58,099 nucleotides of DNA from assembly GCA_012064415.1 (NCBI GenBank), contig SSNU01000088.1:209139-267237 (forward strand). Reading direction: 5' to 3'. Positions 11,487 through 21,935 of this stretch are shown piece after piece. The stretch is from Gyrodactylus bullatarudis (Eukaryota; Platyhelminthes; Monogenea; Gyrodactylidea; Gyrodactylidae). The notes beneath the pieces were generated by a model that was given only the letters and a program-made list of their open reading frames with translations, ran no database searches and was not told where the DNA came from. Positions within the stretch are counted from its first letter, which is position 1. Every line of letters starts with the position of its first letter. A program made the translations under genes and the position numbers.

Positions 11487-13105
11487 TATATAATCTTGAT
11501 CAATTTAGTGAAACCCCTCATAAAGTTTTATTGTTACAAGAGGTTTTTATCAACCCTTAATCAGTAGTAGCCAGGCGTTTTCAAGTATTGCAACTGAAAA
11601 AAAGATTCATAAAATAATCACTGATTGAATAGATAGTAAGAATATCATGTTTTATCACCTATTTTTGTGGAGGTAAAAAAAATTTTGGAAAAACATTATG
11701 AAGATGCGAATTTATGTTTATCACAAAAATCTCAACTTTAATTCTCAGTCCAAGAGATCTCAATTAGGAAATAAGCTTAACTCAATATCTGACAAAAATA
11801 TCTATAATGTTTCAATTTGTATTTTTTATTTCAAAATATCGTGATCTAGTTAATTATAATTATAAATAAATACTATATCATTTGAATTTTAATAAATTAA
11901 CACTAAGTATATTTTTTTCATATTCACAGCTTAATTTATTTATCAAATTTTTTATATAAAATGGCATTGTTTTAAAGCATACTATGTATTCATTCACTGT
12001 AAAAAGATTTTTTCAAAAGTGAAAAGATTTTGTGGATTTTAAATAGTTTGATCATCTAATCTTAAGTAAGGATCAAGAAAATAATATTTTGCGATCCAGA
12101 TCAAAGTTGTAAAGTCATAAATCTGCTTATTTTTAGGTCATTAAATTTAGGGTCATATTTTATAGGTTGGATTATTGAATTTTGAAATTCATAAACAAAA
12201 AATTTGGCATGCTTGAACCCTATTCGTTTAAAATGTTGCACGTATAATACAAATTGTGTATGTTCGACTAGTCAGATCGATTCCTCCTATTTCGTTGGAA
12301 CCCCAATCATGTATGACAATATTAATGAATATTTTATGTCGCTACTCATAAGTAGTTCATACCAATTCAATAAATATTATTCAAATCTTATATTATAAGT
12401 AGAGATATCAAAAATAGGATTATTTTTTGCCAAAAAATAGCATTTTCATCTCCAAGAATAGCAAAAGATTAACAAATCATTTCTTGTCAAATTTATTCAG
12501 TCTCAGAATTATGTTAGGAATATAATATGAAATTCATTTTAAAATTCTCCAAATTTAAGTTACAACTTTGAAAATGTTCTTTCAACATCTAACGGAAGGT
12601 CTTATACTTGTTTTTCTCATTTTAATTACAGTACCAATCGAGTTAGCTATGATTATTTTACTCTTTCAGTGACCGAGAATGGGGGATTTACTCTAAAATT
12701 TTTATGCTACAGTCCACAATCAAAAAGGTAAAAAATATCACAAAAGGGCTTGTTTTGCAACAGTCTAATGTCTGCTTTGGTAATAGAAATATATGGCCTA
12801 ATTTCCAAGGCTTGCTGAATAAGATAAGGAGAAAAAATTTAAGTAACTAGTTGTCTGGTTGAGTTAAAAGTTAAATTTTTTACGTTTTTAGGGCCAAAAA
12901 TCTGAGGCCCTAATCATTAGGCCTGGTACCAAAAAAATTTCGAATTTTAGCTTGTGGTCTCCTCTCATTCTACGCTTAAAATAATTTATTTTCATAAAAT
13001 TTGAAACTTCGTGCTAATTTCATCATCAAAGTCTATCTACTCTCATGGTTCAACACAAAAATCTTCAACTCAGTGTCTGATGCTTCCTGAGTTTATTTCC
13101 TGACA
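11487..13105. other. AT-rich stretch without recognised genes
   Basis: No supported coding region or element boundary. The frame at 12204-12398 lacks any recognisable motif. Confidence 0.5.
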
Positions 13106-13657
13106 ATGAAAACAATTCGGGATTCCGCTGAGGATCGAGTCCGATCAGTTGCACTGAAATCCCTTACGAAAAATTGTTGGATGGCACATGCAGAAAATGT
13201 ATTGATCACGATGATGGGCGATCGTGATCCTGCGATTAGAAGTCGAGCCATCACAATATTGGAAAACTTACCTGGTAATCTGATGAGGAAATATCAAAAG
13301 CCGAAGAATATTAATGTTAACGCCCGAAACTACTACGAAATAATCGACTTTGATAATGAAGTGTTTGGATTTCCCTCACTACTTCAAAGGGAAGAACCTA
13401 CTGTATTGAGGCCTATAAGATTTGAAGGATTGCATTCCAACACGCAAGCCGTGGAACGGATGATTCAGATTACAACCAAAGCTTGTTCAGCCCAGGCTTC
13501 TAGAGGTAGTCAGATCACCATGGTCAGAATTATCGAGCGCAATAGAAAAATCTTTCCTAGAGAGCCAACAATAGAAAATTTTAACAAAATTAATAATATT
13601 TTTAAAAATTGTAACACAATTGAAGATATCAGAAATTTTTTAATAAATATAATTTGA
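13106..13657 (+). CDS. Fragment of an uncharacterised repeat-associated protein family
   Basis: This is a 183-residue frame that stands out from its surroundings by ordinary codon use. Residues 8-60 look like two HEAT-type helical repeats (AEDRVRSVALKSL, then GDRDPAIRSRAITILENL). Residues 103-145 contain HSNTQAVERMIQITTKACS. From memory, a TQ-A/S-VER motif followed by T-x-A marks a multicopy protein family of unknown function, common and probably mobile in arthropod genomes; I cannot name it. A stop lies in frame 6 codons before the ATG, so either the start is genuine or the 5' part has been lost. There is no matching upstream exon and no host neighbour, so a transposon-borne fragment is more likely than a host gene. 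Confidence 0.5.
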   Translation: MKTIRDSAEDRVRSVALKSLTKNCWMAHAENVLITMMGDRDPAIRSRAITILENLPGNLMRKYQKPKNINVNARNYYEIIDFDNEVFGFPSLLQREEPTVLRPIRFEGLHSNTQAVERMIQITTKACSAQASRGSQITMVRIIERNRKIFPREPTIENFNKINNIFKNCNTIEDIRNFLINII

Positions 13658-14407
13658 TTTTCCAAATGAAATCTTTTTTACTTGAATCAAAATTCATCAA
13701 TACTTGAGTAAACTACTTAAGAGTAGTACCCCAAAAAACTGGATTTTATCACTGAAAATTCAGTCAGTTTGTGCTACTATGTCACAGGTTTTTTTAATGC
13801 TAGAATAATGAGAGTAATACCAATGAAATCAGCATTAAATTATCTTTCGAATGATACCCCAAGCATCTCAAAATTATTATTTTTTCATTTTTGTGAATCA
13901 CCCCTACTAATCATAGAGTCAGAACAATGATTTTATGATAAATGCTACTTTATAACTGTTTTATTGATGAATTCTTGTCAAAGGTTTCATATTTATCGGC
14001 ACTTGAATTTAATCTACGGAATAGATTATTTTTAAAAAATGATCCTCTCAAATGTATGTGCTAGATAAATCTTTCAAGTGTCTCAAATAAACTCTTCAGT
14101 GGAAGGGATTGTGTGATATTAATAAGAATTAGATTAATCTTAATTTACTCACCAGAAGGATTGGTATGGACGTCTATTTTTTAAAGAATACACTATTAAT
14201 TTATTCAAGAAAAATCTTAAAATCAAATACACATGGGAGAATAATAATAATAATTTTTTATTTTACTCATTTTTCTCTAAATCATGAAATCTAATGGAAT
14301 GCAAGTTTCCAAAATATACCGGGCGTTAAAATATGCATCTATAATAAGACTTACAATGTCGTCGAGCCTTTTAAATATTTTAAATAAATAAGTTTACTTC
14401 AGATTAA
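13658..14407. other. Non-coding stretch
   Basis: No coding region supported. An AATAATAATAATAA run at about 14240-14255 is simple repeat. TTAA at 14404-14407 is the target of the following MITE. Confidence 0.5.
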
Positions 14408-14879
14408 CCCTTCATGTCCCAAATTTTTTTTTTCATCACACAAATGAGAAAATTTGCAACCTTACTAAAATAATTACGCTGATTCTGAATCTGGATTCCT
14501 TTTTGTAAGCCGACTTATCATTTCAAAGATAATAGAGGTTAAAATAGGCATTTTTTGGCTCTAAAACCAGTTATCTTCTGAACTATACGAGATATCGAGC
14601 AGGCAATTGCATATTTGAAATCTACGACTTTATTTTATTTTTTTCTAAGACCTCAGCAAATAGGTTTTCAAAAAAACGCTCATAACATTTTCAAAAAATC
14701 ACGTTTCTTCAAGTAACTATGGTATAGCTACTTACTCTCTATGAATTATGCATAATTTTGTAGCTTAATAAATTTCCTGTCTAATGAGGGGTAAATAAAG
14801 TGTTTTATCTATCTTTCAGTTAAAATTATCGCTCGCGAAAGAGTTGTGTTCCACTGGTGGAACAATGGGACATGAAGGG
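14408..14879. mobile_element. piggyBac MITE with perfect 13-bp termini and TTAA duplication
   Basis: CCCTTCATGTCCC (14408-14420) and GGGACATGAAGGG (14867-14879) are perfect inverted repeats, each flanked by TTAA (14404-14407 and 14880-14883). The 472-bp unit encodes nothing and was probably moved by a piggyBac transposase like the one whose tail opens the window, whose terminus is closely related (CCCTTAAAGTCCC). Confidence 0.9.
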
Positions 14880-14883
14880 TTAA

Positions 14884-15344
14884 TTGTGCTTTTCCAATTT
14901 AGTCAGGTAAAATCTGACATTCTGTTAAATCTGTCTCTGAATTGACAATTTTCTCCCTTACATTTTACCGCATAGAATGTTGAGCAGCCCTTATGGGTTT
15001 AGATAGCTTGATAGAGTAATTGTGAAGAGTGATCTTAACGTCAGCTACGCTTGGGAAAGAACAGCCAATCTCGATCATGTTTTGAATAAGAAATTAATAC
15101 ACAATTCCTATTTATATGATTTTTTACTTAAAAGTAATATTATTGAAAAATTTCAAACCTAACATAAAATTAAATTCATAATTATTATCTTTAAGATCTC
15201 TGCTTGAGTTAACAATTTTTGGCATTATTGGAAACGACCTTTCACAGCTTTTTGGTTGCACATTTAAAAACCTAGACTGAACATGCGTTTATTGTATTCG
15301 AATAGAGTGTGATTCTTGTAAAACTAACAACTAATAAGATTTTA
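14884..15344. other. Non-coding stretch
   Basis: Nothing recognisable is seen between the MITE and the inferred MULE terminus. Confidence 0.5.
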
Positions 15345-15462
15345 ATTCCAAAAATCACCCCATGAAATTTTATTTTCCAAAAATCTCCCCAAAAATCACC
15401 CCAAAGAAAACAAATATCCGAAAATCACCCCGAAAATTTTCAAAAGAAAATACTTTTTTTAA

Positions 15463-17170
15463 CCCTCTCGGTCCCAGAGGTCGTATACGACCTCGCCTGA
15501 ATTTTATTGAATTATTCCTAGGTTTTATTAGTTATGATGAAATAAATTTATTATAATGTAACTATAGTTCATTATCTATCTAATGATAGGTAATTTGCAT
15601 ATTTTTAGTGCTAATTAGCACCTTTTTCGAGTCTTTAATTTTGTTCCTAAGATGTCAATATTTTAGCTTAGTTTCTGGGCTAATTATCTTCGTTAATTAT
15701 TGTCATAAAATGTTAAGGTTTTTTCATCATATTTTACAATAGTTCAAATACATATACATATATATATCCTATTTACACTTAAAAACGATTGGTTCTAAAA
15801 ACTTTATACACAATATAAGTCGGGACTAAACGGTATGGAAAGTGAATTTGATGTAAGAAAAACAAGAAATGGGACTATTTATTCTTTAGCCTTAATTCCA
15901 AATGCAGATGATTCAGATAACGAATTAGAAAATGTTATCGAAGCTATTCATAATATAGATAATCATTTTGAGACAGAATCCGATGATCCTGATTCAAGTT
16001 TGCTGATCTTTGATGAAGCCTATTTGGTTCCCAATAAAGATATGAGCGATACTAGGAATCACCCAAAATATGAATTGGATTTTAACGCAGTGACCAACTT
16101 AAAAATGCCACAAAAAACAATCCTGGATTACTTCTATCAATTTTTTTCTGTTGAAATGATTTCTTTGGTGGTTTATCAATCTAACATGTATGTCAGATTA
16201 AACCGACTCAAAATATTAGAAAAAGAACTACTTTCTGAAAAAGAACTCAAATTAAAAGGCCGAGGCTCCTATGATCTTATATATTCACATTTAGAAAAAG
16301 TATTTCTTTTGCGCTGGTACGATAATCGAGCTGTTACAATCTCATCAACCTTTGCATCTAACGAACCAATAGCCATCAAAAGAAAATGGAACTCAAAATA
16401 TAAGAAGGTTGAAGATGTACAAGTTCCCTATATGGTGCAAAATTACAACAGTGGAATGGGATCTGTTGATTTCTTCGATAGTTATCAAGTTTTGTATAGA
16501 CTGGAACATAGAACAAGAAATTGGTACTCAAGTATTTTTAGATGGATTTTGAATTCAGCCGTTATAAATTCTTGACTTGTCTATAAGAAAAATACTGAAG
16601 AGAATAAACCCATGGACCTTTTGGGATTTCAACTAAAATTGTCTAACGAATTAGTCGAAGATGCCAAACTTGAAAAAGAAGATTGGAAGCAGATCCCGAA
16701 AATAATTTTAGACCTCGCCGTAAATCATACAAAGAAAAGGCTGAAGAAATCCTCAATCTTTCGAATAGGAGCATTGAGTCTGATTTGAACCATTTACCTC
16801 GGAAAGTTAAACTTGATAAAGATAGAAGAATATGTGTAGTTTGCAAGAAAACAATTTATTATTTCTGTGCACATTGTAAAAAATTCTTGTGTATTAATTC
16901 TTCTAATAATTGTTTTCAAATGTTTCATGATAAATAATAAAGATATGCTTATCATTATATTAATTAAAATTTTGTCGCTTACAAGTAGATTAAGATTTTT
17001 TTAAACCCTCTTAGTCCCGATCGGACGTATACGACCTCAACAAGAAGTGCATGAAGGAGTCATCTGTCAAAAAATGATAGAAACAAACCTTGATCATAAG
17101 GGTCTAATTAATAGGATTACAAAAAAAAATTTTGAGAAATCATTACATTTTGGCCATGGGACCGAGAGGG
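15463..17170 (+). mobile_element. piggyBac element with perfect termini and TTAA duplication
   Basis: CCCTCTCGGTCCC (15463-15475) and GGGACCGAGAGGG (17158-17170) are perfect 13-bp inverted repeats flanked by TTAA (15459-15462, 17171-17174). Just inside the left end is the 18-bp palindrome GAGGTCGTATACGACCTC (15477-15494); a partial copy (CGTATACGACCTC) recurs at about 17026-17038. At 1708 bp the element is shorter than an autonomous piggyBac (about 2.5 kb), because its transposase gene lacks the catalytic core. Confidence 0.9.
15835..16937 (+). pseudogene. piggyBac transposase, internally deleted
   Basis: Residues 1-130 are the acidic N-terminal region and the start of the transposase domain, with MSDTRNHPKYEL near 75 and VVYQSNMYV near 120. 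The frame then jumps directly to RLNRLKILEKEL and KGRGSYDLIYS, which in complete transposases lie far downstream, so the section with the first catalytic aspartates is missing. The late motif NSGMGSVDFFDSYQ, holding the last conserved Asp, and NWYSSIFRWILNSAVINS are kept. A TGA at 16573-16575 and a frameshift near 16680 separate the C-terminal zinc finger (CVVCKK, YYFCAHCKKFLC). It cannot encode an active transposase. The same type of deletion is seen in the copy at 44900-45927. Confidence 0.85.
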
Positions 17171-17174
17171 TTAA
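17001..17174 (+). mobile_element. Second piggyBac-type left terminus inside the element
   Basis: TTAA (17001-17004), then CCCTCTTAGTCCC (17006-17018) and CGTATACGACCTC, repeat the left-end layout 130 bp before the true right end. Either a small TTAA-bounded MITE sits in, and shares the right end of, the larger element, or the family has an internal inverted terminus like other piggyBac elements. One extra A between TTAA and CCC argues that it is not freshly inserted. Confidence 0.5.
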
Positions 17175-17257
17175 ATAACAATCAATAATTATATTGAACA
17201 CTAAATTTCATTACATTTTTTTCAGCTTTTGATTTTTTTACGGCTTTTACATGGTCT

Positions 17258-18281
17258 TCAACGTTTTTTATTTATTCTGTAGCCTTCAAGTTCTGACTCT
17301 TTCAGATTTTCGACGTCACACAGCATGATAATCTCCGAGTAAGCTGCTTTCAAGGAGATTACTTTGAATTCGTTTGGAACATATTTTTCAGGGGGAACTT
17401 CTAACTTATTAGCGACGGCACACAGATGTTTACAAGGATATCCATTAATCATTGCAAAACTACAAGAGCATTGGAGTTTATTGAAATTAACGACTCTTCT
17501 TATTTCACTATTGCGATCTTGAGAAACATAAAATAGATCATCTTTATGAGTGGTGAAAATTTGTAAAAACCTAGATTCGCGTAAGTTTTTTCCAGCAAAG
17601 GTTTTATGTAAGGAGAAAGTTCCCTTTCAATTTTTGAATAGAAGTTAAGCCGTTAAGAATTTATCTGACAATAAATTCATGTACGAAATTGTGATATTGA
17701 ACGGATGTTTTTCTCTTATTTTCAATAGACTTGCATTCAATGATTCAGCAAAATTTAAAGTTAAAATCCCAATGCGTCATTTAGGAAATGCAAAATTGGC
17801 CCAATTTGCAACAGAAATTTCACTAAGATATTCTACAACATTTTTGTAGGTTGCAAAGAGAATTTGGATCATTTAGGTTGCACCATTCAATAAGACTCTC
17901 GAATTTTGAATAGCTGTTCAATAAACTATTTTCTTTTGTTTCTGAATTGATTTTCAGTGATCTCCAGACGTTTTTGTAGCAACTGTCGATACTGAATTCA
18001 TTTTTGAGAATATTCATGCCATCCTTGGGACGAAACTGCTCAATATTTTGTTGAAAAGGATTTAATATCTGCGAAATTTTTTCCTTTTTGACTACACAGC
18101 TCAAAGGTGTACACTTATGACCTTGAAAAGAAGTTAAATAGAATTGTCCATCTTTTCTTGCACTAAAACGTATGAAAGCTTCACAATCTTTGCATTTCCA
18201 AATATAAGCTTTCTCTGTATTTTTCTTCACTTTGAATGACTTCTGAGTAGCGATTGAGAAGTCCATGACAAAACTTTTCAC
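17258..18281 (-). pseudogene. MULE transposase, internally deleted and frameshifted
   Basis: The N-terminal frame (18281-17823) has a zinc-binding domain, WKCKDC followed by TSFQGHKC, as in FLYWCH/WRKY-like N-termini of Mutator-type transposases. The next readable piece (about 17755-17700) contains TLNFAESLNASLLKIREKHP, the conserved segment after the catalytic domain. The C-terminal frame (about 17630-17258) carries the SWIM zinc finger: CSCSFAMINGYPCKHLC. A frameshift lies at about 17600. The DDE catalytic section between the first two pieces is missing, so the protein is dead. No neighbour in this window supplies a full MULE transposase. Confidence 0.8.
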
Positions 18282-18380
18282 TTGTTCTTTGGTGTCGTAA
18301 CTGAGACCGATATGAGTAAAAGAGCTGAAATTTTCATTGGGGTGATTCTTTGCTTTGAGGAGATTTTTGGAATTAACCCT

Positions 18381-19354
18381 AATTTGAAATATGACTTTAA
18401 AACTTTTGACCCTATCAAGTTTTTTCTTCGATTTTTGAGGGTTTAAGTATAACTTTTGAGACTTTTTTTTGAAATTGAATCATTTTCTGATACAAAAATT
18501 GGCTATATCTGAGGCATTAGTAGATAGAGTTCTGGCGATTGCATATTTAAATTGCACAGTCATCTTAATTTGTGTATATAGATCAATGAAAACCAAAATC
18601 AGTGTATACACCGACCGATCAAATTGCCAAATCAACAAATTATTTTTAATTTTGAAATAAACCTTTTTTCATTTTTAATTTTCTTAAAATATGAATATAA
18701 AGCATTGCATTATTTCATAACGGCTCAAAATTTAGATTTTAATCGATTGTAGTAGAAAAATAGTTGGCGCTAATGCAAAATCAGCATTTTCAATTGGGAT
18801 TTGGGGTATCGAAAAATTTAAAATACATGGTTTAAAGGGAATTTTTCAACGTTGAAGAATTCTCTTTAAAAATGAACTCTGCACATAAGGATGTTAAATA
18901 TTTGCCTCTCTCTAATATACACCCTAAAAAGTTAATTCTCAAAAAAAATTTTAACAAAATTAAATTTTTTGAAAAAATCACCATACTTTGAATTAGTTTT
19001 GCACGAGAATGACGAATGATAGAACTAAGATCTTTGCGTATTCCAGGAGATTAATAGATTTTCTAAAAAGTTAAAATTTTAAGCATAAAGTATCCTCATT
19101 TATGCATTAGAAAGATTTATTTTGATTATTATCAACTTCTCGCATTTATTTCAATAAAATTAGAAGTGATAAAGCAGAATCTGATTCAATTTCCGTGATC
19201 CCAAATGTAAAAGTAAGCTTGAAACAAACCATTAAAAATATAACTCAGATAACGCAAGATTATCTTGCCAATATTCTTAATTTTTTCGATTGATCCAAAT
19301 TAATTAACAACTATTATTATTTTTATTTGTAGGTATGGAAGAAAAAGTTTTATT
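18381..19354. other. Non-coding stretch
   Basis: Nothing coding is supported. The frame at 18469-18660 has no recognisable content. At 19355-19391 (-) there is a decayed copy of the second-class hammerhead-like motif (CUGAUGA, GAAAUGUACAUU, UGGUG) whose helix I no longer pairs. Confidence 0.5.
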
Positions 19355-19675
19355 CACCAAATGTACATTTCTTTATGGTTCATCAGTTTGTGACACATAA
19401 ATAATGATAAAAGTTTAAATCTTATATTTTACAATTTTTGAAAGAAGTATAGTAAAAGTTGAAAAATATAAGAATATAATGTGATATAAATATAATATAA
19501 ACTTATAATTTTGAACCAAGTAGTTCTTCAGGGAGCTATTCGGCATAGATTGTCTATAACGTTGTTCGCTTGCTGCCTGACTATGTTGTCTTCTGACTTG
19601 TATTGGTCTGTTTGTAGAAAGAGGAGAAAAGGGTGTAGTATTTCTTAAAGAGCAAGGATTATAAAAATTAAATTT

Positions 19676-19989
19676 GAATTTTCTAGATATGAAACTAATG
19701 AGAACAGAAGCTGAAATCCAAACTCGAGTATACAGAAAACCAACAAATAAAAATATAATTATGAATTATTATTCATATGCACCTCGAAAATATACAAGGG
19801 GAAATTTTAAGAACACTAAGATTATGTGATACTTGTTTTTTAAGAGAAGATTTAGAAATACTTGTTTTTATTTTTCAGAAAAATGGTAACCCAGATGGTT
19901 TAATAAATAGTTTTATTGTTAGTACAAAAGATAAATTTGATAATAATAATTTCAATAATTTTTTTTTGATTTCAATAATATTGTTTTAA
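19676..19989 (+). pseudogene. PLE reverse transcriptase, C-terminal fragment
   Basis: The translation starts EIQTRVYRKPTNKN. YRKPT is a hallmark of the PLE reverse-transcriptase C-terminus, where the strand after the palm leads to a segment like YYSYAPRKYTRG. A frameshift near 19790 then leads to EILRTLRLCDTCFLREDL and IFQKNGNP, the usual linker toward the endonuclease. The catalytic YVDD region is missing at the left, so the copy is 5'-truncated. The frame dies where the hairpin element inserts. Confidence 0.75.
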
Positions 19990-20018
19990 TGGCTTTTTCA
20001 CAGTTAAGTATTGATATA

Positions 20019-20772
20019 AAGCTAGTTGGCATGAAGATGAGAATTTCCTATTTTTACAAAAAACTCAATATTTTTATCCAGAAAGTCAGGAAAAAAATTT
20101 ATTTTTTGGATTCCACTATGAAATGAGCTGATTAGTTTCTAATACATAAAAAATTTCCGAAAAAAATTTTATCTGACCAAAATTGAGCCGTTTTTTGAAT
20201 TTCGGAAATGTTTCAAATTTCCACTTTTTCAACTTTCAAATCCAAAATTTTTATCGATTTCAAAGATTTGAAGCAGTTAAATATTGATATTCAGGATCAA
20301 AATTAGACGAAGATTTCGAATTCGCCTGCAGGAATTCACAGAAATTCGTCATTACGGTGGGAAATCGAACCATTTGAATTTTTCGATTATCACGAGGGAA
20401 AAAGATCCAGAATATACAGATTGAGCTTTTTCTTGGAAAGAGTAATTTTCTCTCAAATTCTAGGGCCAAATTCGAAATCTTCGTCTAATTTTGATCCTGA
20501 ATATCAATATTTAACTGCTTCAAATCTTTGAAATCGATAAAAATTTTGGATTTGAAAGTTGAAAAAGTGGAAATTTGAAACATTTCCGAAATTCAAAAAA
20601 CGGCTCAATTTTGGTCAGATAAAATTTTTTTCGGAAATTTTTTATGTATTAGAATCTAATCAGCTCATTTCATAGTGGAATCCAAAAAATAAATTTTTTT
20701 CCTGACTTTCTGGATAAAAATATTGAGTTTTTTGTAAAAATAGGAAATTCTCATCTTCATGTCAATTAGGTT
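20019..20772. mobile_element. TA-flanked palindromic hairpin element, best-preserved copy
   Basis: AAGCTAGTTGGCATGAAGAT (left) and ATCTTCATGTCAATTAGGTT (right) are bounded by TA (20017-20018, 20773-20774). The two arms, each about 350 bp, are almost perfectly complementary. For example CTCAATATTTTTATCCAGAA on the left is mirrored by TTCTGGATAAAAATATTGAG on the right, and both sides share a GCAGTTAAATATTGATATTC-type segment near the centre. It encodes nothing. It interrupts a PLE frame that resumes immediately after it, so it inserted after the PLE. Confidence 0.85.
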
Positions 20773-20774
20773 TA

Positions 20775-21191
20775 TCTTCAGTTGTAAAAAAATTTGGTAT
20801 TAAGACTATTTTTAGGTTAGGTAATAAAATAGGAAAATTTTTGACTAAAAAACAAAATTTAGATCTAGATGAGATTCAAGGCATTTATAAAATAACTTGT
20901 TCGTGCGAAAAATCATACATAGGTCGTACCGAAAGAAATTTTGAGATTAAGTTTAGAAAGCATAAGAAGGCTATAGAAAAAGTACAGATAGACAAATCAG
21001 CACTAGTTAAACACTGGGCTGAAAATCCAGATCATATTATAGATTTTAATAACGTAAAAAGTCTAGGAAACATGAGAAACAAGTATAAAAATATGATTTT
21101 GGAGTCTATAGAAATTAAACTAAACGAGGTTGTTAATGGTAATAAGACGGATATAGATATTGGAAATGGTTGGTTAGAATTGATTGATTAA
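20775..21191 (+). pseudogene. PLE GIY-YIG endonuclease domain
   Basis: The frame is open from the hairpin boundary (SSVVKKFGIKTIFRLGNK) to TAA at 21189-21191. It contains GIYKITCSCEKSYIGRTERN, the GIY-YIG motif with an invariant Arg shortly after, then FRKHKKAI, where the His matches the family. DHIIDFNNVKSLG and the later ESIEIKLN, with the catalytic Glu, complete the domain. In PLEs this nuclease nicks target DNA for priming. This section alone is intact, but it is separated from its reverse transcriptase by the inserted hairpin element, so the whole is a pseudogene. Confidence 0.85.
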
Positions 21192-21260
21192 TGTTGAGAA
21201 GAAATCTGATTTGTTTAATGTTTTGATTGGACACACAAGGTTTTAAGTATCTTAAGTTTT

Positions 21261-21569
21261 TTGAAAAATCTCACGCCAGAAGAAGAATACGACATGTATT
21301 CGAAATATTGTGTGAGTCCTAACTGTTTTTATCAGAGTAATCTAAATGTTTTTTATTCTAATCTTTATTTTAATTTTCCTTCAAGTGATGAATTATATTA
21401 TCAGAGTTATTACTCTAATAATTCTGATTATTGTAACAATCACTATAATTTTTATAATCCTTGCTCTTTAAGAAATACTACACCCTTTTCTCCTCTTTCT
21501 ACAAACAGACCAATACAAGCCAGAAGACAACATAGTCTGGCAGCAAGCGAACAACGTTATAGACAATAA
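21261..21569 (+). CDS. Open frame over the PLE 3' terminal region, probably fortuitous
   Basis: A 102-codon frame (first codon TTG) covers the terminal repeat of the PLE. It is rich in Asn, Tyr and Ser (YYQSYYSNNSDYCNNHYNFY) and ends in an Arg/Gln-rich tail. It is in the same phase as the GIY-YIG frame but is separated from it by stops at 21189 and later. The copy at 7464-7685 does not keep the frame, so I regard it as non-coding terminal sequence. No function is suggested. Confidence 0.2.
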   Translation: MKNLTPEEEYDMYSKYCVSPNCFYQSNLNVFYSNLYFNFPSSDELYYQSYYSNNSDYCNNHYNFYNPCSLRNTTPFSPLSTNRPIQARRQHSLAASEQRYRQ

Positions 21570-21589
21570 TATAAACTCTTAAATAAATA

Positions 21590-21935
21590 GCAACTGTGAA
21601 GAGAAAGGTGAAAAGCTCACATTGACCAGGGTTATTGAAGATTATAAGAGTAGTTTTTCTGAACACACAGATTTGGCTAAAAGTGATTGATGAAGAATTT
21701 CTTCTTCACCCACAAATCCGTGCTGTCATTTTCCGTATTTTTTTACAAGATTGAGAAATAAGAAATTGAAGCTTCATGGTTCTCCTGTTTGATATGTCTG
21801 ATTACCGCTGTATCCTTCTTGAGGTGATCTTTTGATCTTGTTGACAATTTCCTAATCGTACGTCATAAGAAGCTCCACAATCATATTGGAATATTTGAAT
21901 TAAAAGAGTCTTTTCTTCAGGAACATCGGTTTTGA
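21590..21935 (-). mobile_element. Penelope-like element 3' fragment, minus strand
   Basis: This block matches the PLE fragment at 5040-5400 over its length, including the AATAAATAGCAAC block and a decayed GIY-YIG part (minus strand at about 21900-21750). It is joined at 21930 to a terminal block with a hammerhead-like motif on the same strand. It abuts the 3' end of the other PLE at 21567. Confidence 0.6.

Larger units (their letters stand above)
15345..18380 (-). mobile_element. Mutator-like (MULE) element, interrupted by piggyBac
   Basis: The MULE transposase remnants at 17258-18281 (-) lie between two inverted stretches. TTCCAAAAATCTCC with nearby CACCCCA motifs occurs at about 15350-15420, and GGAGATTTTTGGAA with GGGGTGATTC occurs at 18336-18374. 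I infer that these are the MULE termini. The piggyBac element 15463-17170 then sits inside, next to the left terminus. The outer limits are uncertain because no clear 9-bp target duplication was found. Confidence 0.45.
19549..21567 (+). mobile_element. Penelope-like element with inverted terminal copies
   Basis: The unit holds decayed reverse-transcriptase and GIY-YIG coding pieces in plus orientation, bounded by a 122-bp inverted repeat. 19549-19670 is the near-perfect inverted complement of 21446-21567, both containing CTGTTTGTAGAAAGAGGAG or its complement. PLEs are known for such terminal repeats in direct or inverted order. A palindromic hairpin element (20019-20772) splits the coding part. 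A further copy of the terminus is at 7464-7685. Confidence 0.8.

Noticed and set aside
15040..15080. CRISPR array, phage or bacterial genes anywhere in the window
   Set aside because: No regularly spaced repeats, no ribosome binding sites and no prokaryotic gene families were found. Introns and animal transposons show that this is nuclear animal DNA.
16643..16846. Minus-strand frame over the piggyBac C-terminus
   Set aside because: It is the antisense shadow of the transposase zinc-finger coding region.
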